DNA from: an uncultured Acetatifactor sp.
GTDB taxonomy: Bacteria; Bacillota; Clostridia; Lachnospirales; Lachnospiraceae
NCBI GenBank assembly: GCA_910589035.1
Contig: CAJUSI010000021.1
Span: 16,219-80,218, forward strand
Direction of reading: 5' to 3'
Length of the DNA: 64,000 nucleotides
Part shown: piece by piece, positions 22,189-30,561 of the stretch
Layout of the letters: the number at the start of each line of letters is the position of its first letter
Position numbering within the stretch: the stretch's first letter is position 1
Made by a program: the position numbers and the translations under genes
The notes under the pieces: model-generated
What the model was told of the DNA's origin: nothing
Databases searched by the model: none
Seen by the model: the letters and a program-made list of their open reading frames with translations, nothing else

Positions 22189-23589
22189 ATGGTAGCTATG
22201 GAATCAAGAGAACTGTGTACCTATTGCATGTCTGGTTATCTGCAGGGAGGGGCCTGCACGGGCTGCGGAAGGTCTGCAGAGCAGGAGAAACTGCGGCCCC
22301 TGCAGACACTGCCCGCCCGCTGCCTGCTGGGAGGCGGGCAGTATTATCTGGGCAGGGTCCTGGGAAGCGGCGGTTTCGGTATCACCTATCTTGCCTGGGA
22401 TAAAGCGAATGGCCGAAAGACGGTGGTAAAGGAGCTTTTTCCCAGGCATCTTGTGAGCCGGGAAGAAAACAATGCCGCGGTCAGAGTACAGGAGGGACTA
22501 CGGGGGGACTTTCAGCACTCCATGCTTCGGTTTCAACAGGAGGCTCAGGCGCTGTATGAGCTCAGAGGTGTGCCGGAGATTATCAATGTGCACCGCCTGT
22601 TCGAGGAGAACGGAACGGCATATTATGTGATGGAATATCTGGACGGACAGGACCTGAAGGGATACCTGGCGAAAAACGGCACGATGAGCTGGGAGCAGTT
22701 CAAGGCTCCGGCTCACATGATGTTAAAAGCGCTGAAGGCAGTCCATGAGAGACAGATGATCCACCGGGATATCAGCCCGGATAATATTTTTATGCTTCGG
22801 GGAGGCGGGGCGAAGCTCATCGATTTCGGTAATGCCCGCAGCTATATGTCCGCGAGCCCTTTGACAAAAATATTAAAGACTCACTTTGCACCTCCGGAGC
22901 AGTTCAGCGACGAGGCCAGGCAGGGACCGTGGACGGATATCTATGCGCTGAGCGTCACAATGTACTATGCCCTGAGCGGAATGCTGCCGGCGCCAGCTAC
23001 GGAGAGAGTGATTTCCGTGAACATGCAGGGCAGCGATCCGGTAAAGTCTCTTGGGCAGGTATGTCCGGGGATTCCCTCTTATGTGGCTCAGGCCATCGAT
23101 ACAGGAATGGCAGTGAAGGTGCAGGACCGTTATCAGACGGTATCGGATTTCGCGGAAAGGCTTTTTCCAGGTTTATGGAAACCACAGGCAGCTCCGCGTT
23201 CGGAGAATTCCCAGATTCAGAACACCCGTTCTTCTGTGCCGCGACAGCCCAGGATGGCTCCGCCGCACGGACGGAGCGCGGAAGCGCTTCCGGTGCTCAG
23301 ATGTGTGGAGGGAAAGATGAAGGGGCGTCAGCTGCTCCTGCGCCCGGGAGTTCAGGAGAGACTGGGCAGAGACGGCGGGGCTTCCATAGAATATCCGTCG
23401 AACAGCCCCGGAGTCAGCAGACATCAATGCAGCTTCATGGCGGACAACAAAAAGCAGGTGTATGTCCGGGATGACGGTTCCTCCTACGGTACGCTGCTGA
23501 ACGGAAAGTCATTAAAGCCCATGGAATGGTATCCGGTGCAGAGAGGCAGCAGCATTCGTTTCGCGAAAGAAGAGTACAGGATTGTATGA
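22189..23589 (+). CDS. Zinc-ribbon Ser/Thr kinase with C-terminal FHA domain
   Basis: A 466-residue soluble kinase. A short zinc ribbon (CTYCMSG..CTGCGR) precedes a Hanks-type domain (about 55-325) with GSGGFGITYLAWD, VVKELFP, HRDISPDNIF, LIDFGNAR and FAPPEQF..GPWTDIYAL, all key residues intact. A Pro/Arg-rich linker leads to an FHA domain (about 375-466: LGRDGGASIEY, GVSRHQCSF, DDGSSYGTLL). Unlike the two paralogous kinases of the cluster it has no membrane helix, so it is the likely cytoplasmic transmitter. It can bind phosphothreonine and phosphorylate. The start at 22189 follows GGAAAGGCG closely; 22198 is an alternative. Confidence 0.9.
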   Translation: MVAMESRELCTYCMSGYLQGGACTGCGRSAEQEKLRPLQTLPARCLLGGGQYYLGRVLGSGGFGITYLAWDKANGRKTVVKELFPRHLVSREENNAAVRVQEGLRGDFQHSMLRFQQEAQALYELRGVPEIINVHRLFEENGTAYYVMEYLDGQDLKGYLAKNGTMSWEQFKAPAHMMLKALKAVHERQMIHRDISPDNIFMLRGGGAKLIDFGNARSYMSASPLTKILKTHFAPPEQFSDEARQGPWTDIYALSVTMYYALSGMLPAPATERVISVNMQGSDPVKSLGQVCPGIPSYVAQAIDTGMAVKVQDRYQTVSDFAERLFPGLWKPQAAPRSENSQIQNTRSSVPRQPRMAPPHGRSAEALPVLRCVEGKMKGRQLLLRPGVQERLGRDGGASIEYPSNSPGVSRHQCSFMADNKKQVYVRDDGSSYGTLLNGKSLKPMEWYPVQRGSSIRFAKEEYRIV

Positions 23590-23607
23590 TGGAAGTGAGG
23601 AAAAAAC

Positions 23608-24330
23608 GTGGGAAATGTTACGACATACGGGTATTCTGATGCAGGAGGCCGTCCTGAGAACGAGGATCACGGCGGCATTTTTGTGACTTCGAAAAATTTG
23701 ATTGCGGTTGTGGCGGACGGACTGGGAGGACAGGGAGAGGGCGGAGCCGCGTCTGCCCTGGCCCTGGAGGTGCTGTCTAAATGCGGCGCGGAGGGCGGAC
23801 TGCCCGGACGGGAAACACTGGAAACGTATTTCGACCAGGCAAACCGGGCTATTTTGCAGCGCCAGGAGAATCAGACCCATATGAAAACAACGGCGGTGTA
23901 TCTGTGTATCTGTGAGGGCAATGCGGTCTGGGCCCATATCGGAGATTCCCGTCTGTATCATTTTTATCAGAATCGTTTATGTGATTTCACTCTCGACCAC
24001 AGCGTCTCCCAGGTGGCGGTGTACCTGGGTGAAATCCAGCGGAAGGATATTCCGCGCCATGAGGGGCGGAGCCGCCTTTTGCGGGCTTTGGGGTGTGAGG
24101 AGATTGCTCCGGAGATCCGGGAGCCCATCCGTCTGGAGACCGGGAGACATGCCTTTCTGTTATGCTCGGACGGATTTTGGGAATATCTCGGGGATGAAGA
24201 GATGGAAAAGGCGCTTGCCAGAGCGAAAACGGCGGAGCAATGGGTGGATTCCCTGAGAAAAAAAGCCGGGAAGCGCTTTTGCCAGGGAAATGATAACAAT
24301 ACGGCCATGGCGGTCATTTTGGAGGTGTAA
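23608..24330 (+). CDS. Soluble PP2C-family Ser/Thr phosphatase
   Basis: A 240-residue stand-alone PP2C domain, about the usual length for bacterial PstP/PrpC catalytic domains. Motifs are GRPENEDHGG, VVADGLGGQGEGG, GDSRLYHFY, LLCSDGFWEYL and GNDNNTAMAVIL. Its GTG start follows GTGAGGA and lies 18 nt after the kinase gene. It is the second phosphatase of the cluster and, unlike the first, has no membrane anchor. The gene for the VWA protein starts 3 nt after its stop. Confidence 0.9.
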   Translation: MGNVTTYGYSDAGGRPENEDHGGIFVTSKNLIAVVADGLGGQGEGGAASALALEVLSKCGAEGGLPGRETLETYFDQANRAILQRQENQTHMKTTAVYLCICEGNAVWAHIGDSRLYHFYQNRLCDFTLDHSVSQVAVYLGEIQRKDIPRHEGRSRLLRALGCEEIAPEIREPIRLETGRHAFLLCSDGFWEYLGDEEMEKALARAKTAEQWVDSLRKKAGKRFCQGNDNNTAMAVILEV

Positions 24331-24333
24331 GAG

Positions 24334-26022
24334 GTGAAGGGAAGAAGAAAGCATTGGCAGGGAGTGCGTCTGCTGAGTACGCTGTGTGCGGCGGTCTGCG
24401 TCTGGTATCTGTCCGTGTCGGCAGGCCTGACCGCAGGCCTGAACACATTTCTGCAGGGATACCGGGCGGAAGATGGAAAGATAGAGGTTTATTGCTCTAA
24501 TCTGGAAACCGCGGCAGGGGAGGAGATCAAACCGGAGCTTTTTACGGCGTCCGTCAGCGGACAGCCTGTAGAAATTACCGATGTCACTACCGTAGGGGAG
24601 CAGAAGGAGGGTATTACCTTTTACTGTCTGGTGGATGTGTCCGGTTCCATGAACAATGAACAGATGGCTCAGGCGAAGGATGTGCTGTACGCTATCTGCG
24701 AGGGCCTGGAAGGCGACGACAATATGGTGGTGGGGGAACTGGGAACTGCGCTGGAGGTCTCGGAGTTCCTCACGGACAAGGAAGAGATCCGGGGGCGGAT
24801 AGACGCTCTGGTTGCGGACAACGATTATACGGCCCTGTACGATGCGGTCATTGACAGTATCTCTGCTCTGCAGAGCAATAAGAGCTGTAATCCGAAGAAG
24901 TGCCTTGTCCTGATTTCCGACGGAGATAATAAAACCGTGATCGGTAAAACCAGGCAGGAAGCGCTGGATGCCGTGGAGGATTCCAGAATTCCCATGTATA
25001 CGGTGGCGGCGCTGAAAAATTCCCATACCCGCCAGCAGATAGAGTATGCGGAGAATCTGGGCGCCTTTGCGAGACAGTCCGCGGGGGGAAAGGATTATGT
25101 GCCCCGGGTGGACGGGATTGAGGCTTCCGGAGTGGGGGAGGACATTCTCCAGGACACCCGCGGAGGACAGATCCTGATTATCGATATGGCCGGAGTGAAG
25201 GCGGAGCGGGAAGAGGTGCTGCTCAGCATAGGATTTGATGCGGGAGAGGACGTTTATACCGATACTCTCTATCTCTATGCCGCCGATCTTCCGGCCCCGG
25301 AGGAAGTGCCTTCTTCTGAGCCGGAAGAATCGAAGGAGGGAGAAGAAGATACTCTGCCGGAGTCATCCGGACCGGAAGAATCGGAGAACCCGGAAGAAGC
25401 CCCTTCCGAAGAGCAAAACGAACCGGAGTCTCTGGAGAAATTTATTTCCGAGAACCTGATTTTGATCTGTGCTGCGGGTGCGGGCGCACTTCTTTTGATT
25501 ATTGTTATCGTGGCGGTGATCGTATCCTCCCGTAAAAAGAAGAAAAAACGTGCTCTGGCGGAAGCAGAGGCGGCCCGGTCCGCAGAGGAAGCCGCACGAG
25601 CCGCGGAGGAAGCTGCGCAGAAAGAAGCGTCCATGGCCTCCGAAGCCGTGCCGGAGGAGGCGAAAGCGCAAGCCGGCGGGAGCAAGCCGGCGGGACCCTG
25701 CTATGAGGTGAAATTCATAGCGGTGGGGTATGAGAATATTGTGTTTATACTGCATATTCCGGAGGAGAAAACGCTCACGGTGGGGCGGAATTCAAAAGCC
25801 GATCTGGTGCTGAATGGCGAGGACAGAAGGTTGTCTTCCATACATTTCAGGGTGAGATGTATGCAGGGTGTCATGAATGTATGGGATGCGGATTCTCAGA
25901 ACGGAACGTTTGTAAACGGCGTACCGATCAAACAGATCGGTATGGCTACCGTGCAGAATAATGATCTGCTCCGCGTGGGCGGATATGAATACAGGATATT
26001 CATCAGGAAAGAGAAATCCTGA
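24334..26022 (+). CDS. VWA-domain membrane protein with cytoplasmic FHA domain
   Basis: A 562-residue protein. An N-terminal signal anchor (about 8-33) precedes a von Willebrand A domain (about 85-280) with the MIDAS motif DVSGSMN and LVLISDGDNKT. A Glu/Ser/Pro-rich stalk leads to a membrane helix (about 373-396), a Lys-rich stop-transfer, an Ala/Glu coiled stretch and an FHA domain (about 470-560: VGRNSKADLVL, SIHFRVRC, DSQNGTFVNG). The VWA faces outside and could bind a protein ligand through a metal ion; the FHA faces the cytoplasm. The layout matches the protease and protease-like proteins of the same operon, so all three may be docked by a shared phosphothreonine partner. The GTG start follows GGAGG. 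Confidence 0.9.
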   Translation: MKGRRKHWQGVRLLSTLCAAVCVWYLSVSAGLTAGLNTFLQGYRAEDGKIEVYCSNLETAAGEEIKPELFTASVSGQPVEITDVTTVGEQKEGITFYCLVDVSGSMNNEQMAQAKDVLYAICEGLEGDDNMVVGELGTALEVSEFLTDKEEIRGRIDALVADNDYTALYDAVIDSISALQSNKSCNPKKCLVLISDGDNKTVIGKTRQEALDAVEDSRIPMYTVAALKNSHTRQQIEYAENLGAFARQSAGGKDYVPRVDGIEASGVGEDILQDTRGGQILIIDMAGVKAEREEVLLSIGFDAGEDVYTDTLYLYAADLPAPEEVPSSEPEESKEGEEDTLPESSGPEESENPEEAPSEEQNEPESLEKFISENLILICAAGAGALLLIIVIVAVIVSSRKKKKKRALAEAEAARSAEEAARAAEEAAQKEASMASEAVPEEAKAQAGGSKPAGPCYEVKFIAVGYENIVFILHIPEEKTLTVGRNSKADLVLNGEDRRLSSIHFRVRCMQGVMNVWDADSQNGTFVNGVPIKQIGMATVQNNDLLRVGGYEYRIFIRKEKS

Positions 26023-26122
26023 AAGGCAGACAGAGCGGGTAAAATGGGCTTTGGTGAAATCATGTTCGGAAGAGAAAAGTGCGGTCAGGACTGTACTTCG
26101 ACCAGAAAGGATAGGTAGGGAT

Positions 26123-28390
26123 ATGGAAATCAGACGTTGTATCGGCTGTATGGAGGATATGGGAAATGAATCTGGCGCGTTCTGCCCGCATTGCGGGTAT
26201 AACAATTCGGAAAGCGCGCCGAAGCAGCCCTACGCCATGCGGCCAAACACGCTCCTCCACGGGCGTTATCTCGTGGGAAGAGTGCTGGGGCAGGGCGGCT
26301 TCGGCATCACGTACATAGGTTTTGATATGGTCTTGAATTTAAAGGTGGCCATCAAGGAATATTTTCCCATGGGTTCCGCCACCAGGGAGGGAAATTCCAG
26401 CACGCTGCGGTGGAACTCCATGAACAATGTAGAGCAGAGACAGGGAGCTTACGAAAGCTTCCTGAAAGAGGCCCGTAAGACGGCGAAGCTGGATCAGGTC
26501 TCCGCCATCGTCCGGGTCAGGGATACCTTCTACGAGAATGAAACCGCCTATATCATCATGGATTACGTGGAGGGAACCACGTTGAAGGAGAAAATGCTGA
26601 AGGAGGGCGTGATGTCGTTCTCAGCCTGCATAAAGCTTCTGACGCCCCTGATGGAGGGACTGGTGAAGGTTCACGAAATAGGGCTGGTCCACAGGGACAT
26701 CAGCCCGGACAACATCATGGTCCAGCCGGACGGCAGTGTAAAGCTTCTGGATCTGGGGGCGGCCAAGGACATGTCGGTGAATCAGGGGCCCCAGTCCCAG
26801 CTTGTGACCAAAAACGGTTTCAGTCCGCTGGAGCAGTATACGGAGTCGGGACAGGTGGGTCCCTGGACGGATGTCTATGCCATGAGCGCCACAATCTATT
26901 ACTGCATCACGGGGAAGCTGCTCCCCTCCGCCCTTGACCGGATGAGCAGCCCTGAACTGAATTTCTCCCTTCCGATGAAGGAAGCCCTTCCGGCCTCCGC
27001 TGCTTCTGCACTGAAGGCCGGGCTGGCGGTGGATCAGAGGAACAGGACGCGGAATGTAAGCGATCTTTTGAGCCAGCTGAAGGGAACAGCGCCGGTAAAT
27101 GCCGCGCCTGCACGGGATCCCTATCCTGCCACGGTTCCTGTGACTCCGGCTCCCGCACCGGCAGTCAATTCCGTTCCGCCCCAGACCCCGGGCGGCGGAA
27201 ATACTTCCCTGCCAGCAGGGGGGGATAAGGGAAAGGAGAAGAAAAAATCCGGAAAGAAAAAGCTGATTGCAGCGGTGGCCGTTGTGGCAGCAGCGGCGGC
27301 TCTGATTTTTGGCATAGTGGTGTTCGTGACAAAAGGGGGCGCGCAGAAGAGCTATCTACCTGCCATGGCCGACGCGGAGAAGCAGGGGAAATATGCCGCG
27401 ATCGGAAACAGCGCCGGAAATCTGATGAATATGGGATACTGCGCTACCCTGGACGGTGTGGATTATTATATTTCGGATGACTGCAGCATCCTGTATTCCG
27501 TGACCTCAAAAGGCAGTGAGGAGATATTCAGCGGGGAGGAGGATAGTTTATGGGAGCTTTCTGCTGTGGACGGAACACTGTATTATATCTATAACGGGCG
27601 TGCCTATTCCTATGACATTGCCGATGAGAAGAATAAGGAGATCTCCGCACTGAAAGATTTTAGCGGCAACATCCAGAGACTGTATGTTACAGAGAAATAT
27701 TTCGTAATTTACTGCCTTGACGGAATCGTCTATCGTGTTTCGAAAAGAGGGGGGAATTACGACAGGTGCTGTAACTCTTCCTACCCAAATGGGTTTACGA
27801 TTTCCGACGACGGCTGGATTTACTGTATCACAAAAACGAATGAGGGCTACCCGCAGATTGAGCGTGTGAGGCTGGACACATTGGAATTGGATGTCGGTGT
27901 CGGTATCAATTATCCGAATACCAACTTTGTGTTCATCAATCCGCTGGAAACAGACGGCGATGTATATATGCTTTGTTATGACACTCAGGCTATAGATCAG
28001 AACTTGAGTATCTATAGATTCAGCGATAGCCTTGACCTGAACGATCCATATGTGGAGTATAAGATCAACTGGTCAGATCTTGATCAGATGAATGCCAGCA
28101 CTTATTACTTTTACTTTAATGTAAACAAGGAAAACCATGATATATATCTTTGCCAGATGGGTTATGACACCAATAATATTTTAATCGATGCAAATATTTA
28201 TAGATTAAAAATGAATGAAAGAGGAAAGATTGATGAATTTGACCTGGTGGCAGAGGGTGCCTGGGCACCGCATATCCTGTACTATAAGGATAAGGGAATA
28301 GAACTCCTGTATCAGCAGAGAGAGTCCAGCAGAGGGGAATGGAAGGTTGAGTCTAAGAGGTTTGATGCAGAGGGCAAGGAAGTAAATTAG
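26123..28390 (+). CDS. Zinc-ribbon Ser/Thr kinase with membrane helix and DUF5050-like ectodomain
   Basis: A 755-residue paralogue of the kinase at 13827. The first 320 residues are nearly the same (zinc ribbon CIGCMED..CPHCGY, GQGGFGITYIGFD, HRDISPDNIM, DLGAAKDMS), and identity extends to the DNA. Here the glycine loop is complete. A Pro/Ala-rich linker and a membrane helix (about 380-405) lead to an outside domain of about 350 residues with tyrosine-rich blades (YYISDDCSILYSV, GWIYCITKTNEG), a probable beta-propeller, without leucine-rich repeats. The duplicated catalytic parts with different sensors suggest two inputs to one cytoplasmic network. The ATG at 26123 is chosen because the zinc ribbon starts there, as in the paralogue. 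Confidence 0.9.
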   Translation: MEIRRCIGCMEDMGNESGAFCPHCGYNNSESAPKQPYAMRPNTLLHGRYLVGRVLGQGGFGITYIGFDMVLNLKVAIKEYFPMGSATREGNSSTLRWNSMNNVEQRQGAYESFLKEARKTAKLDQVSAIVRVRDTFYENETAYIIMDYVEGTTLKEKMLKEGVMSFSACIKLLTPLMEGLVKVHEIGLVHRDISPDNIMVQPDGSVKLLDLGAAKDMSVNQGPQSQLVTKNGFSPLEQYTESGQVGPWTDVYAMSATIYYCITGKLLPSALDRMSSPELNFSLPMKEALPASAASALKAGLAVDQRNRTRNVSDLLSQLKGTAPVNAAPARDPYPATVPVTPAPAPAVNSVPPQTPGGGNTSLPAGGDKGKEKKKSGKKKLIAAVAVVAAAAALIFGIVVFVTKGGAQKSYLPAMADAEKQGKYAAIGNSAGNLMNMGYCATLDGVDYYISDDCSILYSVTSKGSEEIFSGEEDSLWELSAVDGTLYYIYNGRAYSYDIADEKNKEISALKDFSGNIQRLYVTEKYFVIYCLDGIVYRVSKRGGNYDRCCNSSYPNGFTISDDGWIYCITKTNEGYPQIERVRLDTLELDVGVGINYPNTNFVFINPLETDGDVYMLCYDTQAIDQNLSIYRFSDSLDLNDPYVEYKINWSDLDQMNASTYYFYFNVNKENHDIYLCQMGYDTNNILIDANIYRLKMNERGKIDEFDLVAEGAWAPHILYYKDKGIELLYQQRESSRGEWKVESKRFDAEGKEVN

Positions 28391-28447
28391 AAACGGCCCG
28401 TATGCCGCCTTAGCGGCAAACTTCCAAATACGGTTCGGTGCATAAAG

Positions 28448-28488
28448 AAAGGGGAGAAACCTGAAAGGAAACAGGTTTCTCCCCTTTT
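28448..28488. terminator. Strong terminator at the end of the phosphosignalling cluster
   Basis: A 16-bp near-perfect stem, AAAGGGGAGAAACCTG with CAGGTTTCTCCCCTTT, around an 8-nt loop, followed by a further T. The A-run on the other side makes it usable in both directions. Confidence 0.85.
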
Positions 28489-28500
28489 GAATCATAGAGG

Positions 28501-28622
28501 GTACATTCCCCGATGCTTACATCGTGCAAACTGACGCTGAGCGCAGCGAGGCTGGGGCGAATCCCCCGCTCCTGCGAAGCAGGAGGCAACACCCCTGCGG
28601 CGTTTGCGTGCTTGGGAGCAGC
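28501..28622 (+). repeat. Interspersed repeat family C, copy 2
   Basis: It is about 80% alike to 4601-4728 by eye, with an uninterrupted CTCCTGC-GAA-GCAGGAG hairpin and the CATTCCCCGATGCTT start. It is placed in a gene-free region after the terminator, which argues against a cis-regulatory role tied to one gene. Confidence 0.6.
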
Positions 28623-28697
28623 GCCTGCACAAGGCCGTGGTTCTGAGTGCAGGATAGCATAGACAAAAATGTCCCCATATGATATTATGACACATAG

Positions 28698-28803
28698 ATA
28701 GGCTCTCGGAATTTTTTTGGCTGAAAATGGCGGTTTTTCTTGATTTAGGTTTTCCGTAAAAGGCGGAGGAATCAGCAGAATCGGAATCTTAAAAGGCCGG
28801 AAA
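28698..28803 (+). repeat. Interspersed repeat family B, copy 2
   Basis: The left end ATAGGCTCTCGGAAT resembles family A termini. The core TTTTCCGTAAAAGGCGGAGG then AATCAGCAGAATCGGAATC matches 8721-8760 and the inverse of 51622-51690. An open frame runs through the core to a stop at 28896 (LKGRKYAAALEAKGIPAERI and onward) and looks like a gene tail; its family is unknown. Confidence 0.55.
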
Positions 28804-28984
28804 TATGCCGCAGCTCTGGAGGCAAAGGGCATTCCGGCAGAGCGGATTCGGAAATATGGTTTTGCGTTTCAGGGGAAGAAAGTATTGATAGGTTAAGAAA
28901 ATGGATGGAATCTGACATTGTGAGCGCAGACTGTTGCAGCAGGTGTTTCGGATACCCATGCAAAGACAGCCCGGATTATATAGA

Positions 28985-29081
28985 GGGTTGTCGGGAAATG
29001 ACTGTCCTCCCACAATATATGCTGTGATATACTGGAGCTCAAAACCATATATTGTATGTTGGCAGCATTTCCTGACAACCC
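28985..29081 (+). repeat. Palindromic mini-element family G, copy 1
   Basis: A 97-bp element with inverted ends GGGTTGTCGGGAAATG and CATTTCCTGACAACCC. The body holds ATGCTGTGATATACTGGAG. A second copy in the same orientation lies at 30378, so the two bracket the gene between them. Confidence 0.7.
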
Positions 29082-29098
29082 CCTGTCTGTGTTTCTTT

Positions 29099-30199
29099 TT
29101 ATGCTTCCGCACCCGGATCCTTCATCCCGGGATCCACCGCCTCATGAGGGCAGGTATTGTAGCGCAGATCCAGGAACTGAGAACGGTTCTTATTGTAAAG
29201 CTTCTTCAGTTCGTCGGAATATCCTATCACTACCCAGGGCAGCGTACCGCCGATGTACTCGATCATCTCCTGGGCCACGGTCTCGTTGGCCACAGAGAAG
29301 CTGTGTCCCTTGGGGGTCGCTTCGTCGAAGACCATCACATTGTAGGTGGTGCCGGTCTTGACGCCGTTGGTGCGGTGCGTAATCGTATTCTGGTACACCC
29401 ACATCATCTTGCTGTTCTGGATGGCCCTTGCGGAGGAACCGGACAGATAATAGGTCATCAGGCGTCCGACCCTGAGAATTCCCTTCTTGTCGAAGGACTG
29501 CGCGCTTCTGTAATCGGAATCAATGGATGCCTCCGTGTATCCGGCGTTTGCAATATCCTTGCGAAGCTTGCTCAGGGAAGCACCGCTGGTAACCTTTACC
29601 ACCCTGATAATACCCCAGAGCAGCAGGAACGCACCTACGGCAAACAGCCCGATATATACGGTGCTCATGCTGACAGGGCTGGCAAAACATTGTATGTAGT
29701 AGGGAATAATGGCCGCATCAATCTCTGCGTCGGTGAATCCGGCAGACTCAAAATATTCTCTGAAATACCGCTCATCTTCGGCACTCAGCTTCTTGATTTT
29801 CCCGGAGAGGGTGACGGGCGTGGTATCTCCGTCATACATTTTATCCATCCGGCCTGCATAGCTGGCAGGAACCTTGATAGCCATGAACTTCCAGTCGATA
29901 GTTTCGGATGTGACATCTTCCGTACCGATCACATAATACAAATCCGTGGTTTTGATAGAGCCGGTCTTGGTATTTTTCTCGTATGCTTCCAGAAAGCATC
30001 CGAAATTGTACTGCAGATCCACCGTAACCAGCTGATTGCTGATCTCTTCCGTGGGGATGGTGTTGAAATCCGTGTACCCCTTCACGGAATAAAATGCGTC
30101 CAGAGCATTCCACCCCGCCAGTCCGAGACCGGCCAGAATTAAAATGATGGACCCCAAAATGGAACTTTTCAGTGCCTTTTTCTTTAACTCTTCAAACAT
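29099..30199 (-). CDS. Two-helix membrane protein (possible DUF6709 family)
   Basis: A 366-residue protein. A membrane helix lies at about 15-32 (SIILILAGLGLAGWNAL), followed by an outside domain of about 155 residues (including DLYYVIGTEDV and TPVTLSGKIKKLS). A second helix is at about 190-208 (TVYIGLFAVGAFLLLWGII), and a cytoplasmic C-terminal region of about 150 residues carries the repeated-looking TYNVMVFDEATPKGHSFSVA. I recall this layout from DUF6709 proteins but cannot confirm it. The ATG follows GGAGGAGAAAGG. The gene stands alone between two family-G elements and opposite to its neighbours, suggesting acquisition as a unit. Function unknown. Confidence 0.75.
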   Translation of the reverse strand: MFEELKKKALKSSILGSIILILAGLGLAGWNALDAFYSVKGYTDFNTIPTEEISNQLVTVDLQYNFGCFLEAYEKNTKTGSIKTTDLYYVIGTEDVTSETIDWKFMAIKVPASYAGRMDKMYDGDTTPVTLSGKIKKLSAEDERYFREYFESAGFTDAEIDAAIIPYYIQCFASPVSMSTVYIGLFAVGAFLLLWGIIRVVKVTSGASLSKLRKDIANAGYTEASIDSDYRSAQSFDKKGILRVGRLMTYYLSGSSARAIQNSKMMWVYQNTITHRTNGVKTGTTYNVMVFDEATPKGHSFSVANETVAQEMIEYIGGTLPWVVIGYSDELKKLYNKNRSQFLDLRYNTCPHEAVDPGMKDPGAEA

Positions 30200-30377
30200 T
30201 TCCTTTCTCCTCCATACTCATTTGAAAATTTATTAAAGATGTATAAATACTTTACCACTAATGACGGGGAATTTCAAGATGGAGAGTTTACAGAATGCAA
30301 AGAATAATGTACAATGTATGATTGTGGAGGGCAAGGCTGCGCTTATAATAACAATAGCCTGTACGGCCGTTTGTACA

Positions 30378-30475
30378 GGGGCTGTCGGGAAATGATTGCT
30401 CATCCGCAATACATGCTGTGATATATTGGAAGCCGTCATCACATAATGTACGCTGACGGCATTTACCGACAGCTT
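30378..30475 (+). repeat. Palindromic mini-element family G, copy 2
   Basis: About 98 bp with ends GGCTGTCGGGAAATG and CATTTACCGACAGC, and internal ATGCTGTGATATATTGGA. It has the same orientation as 28985-29081. The remainder of 30200-30561 holds no gene. Confidence 0.7.
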
Positions 30476-30561
30476 CTGCCGGGCGGCCGGAAGGCCCTGG
30501 GCGATTGCGGGAAGCGGAGGCGCACCCTGAAAATAAAAGATGCAGAAAAGAGGGAACGGAA

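Noticed and set aside
13827..28390. Type VI or type VII secretion locus
   Set aside because: Kinase, PP2C and FHA proteins are present, but no VipA/B, Hcp, VgrG, EssC or WXG100 genes are seen.
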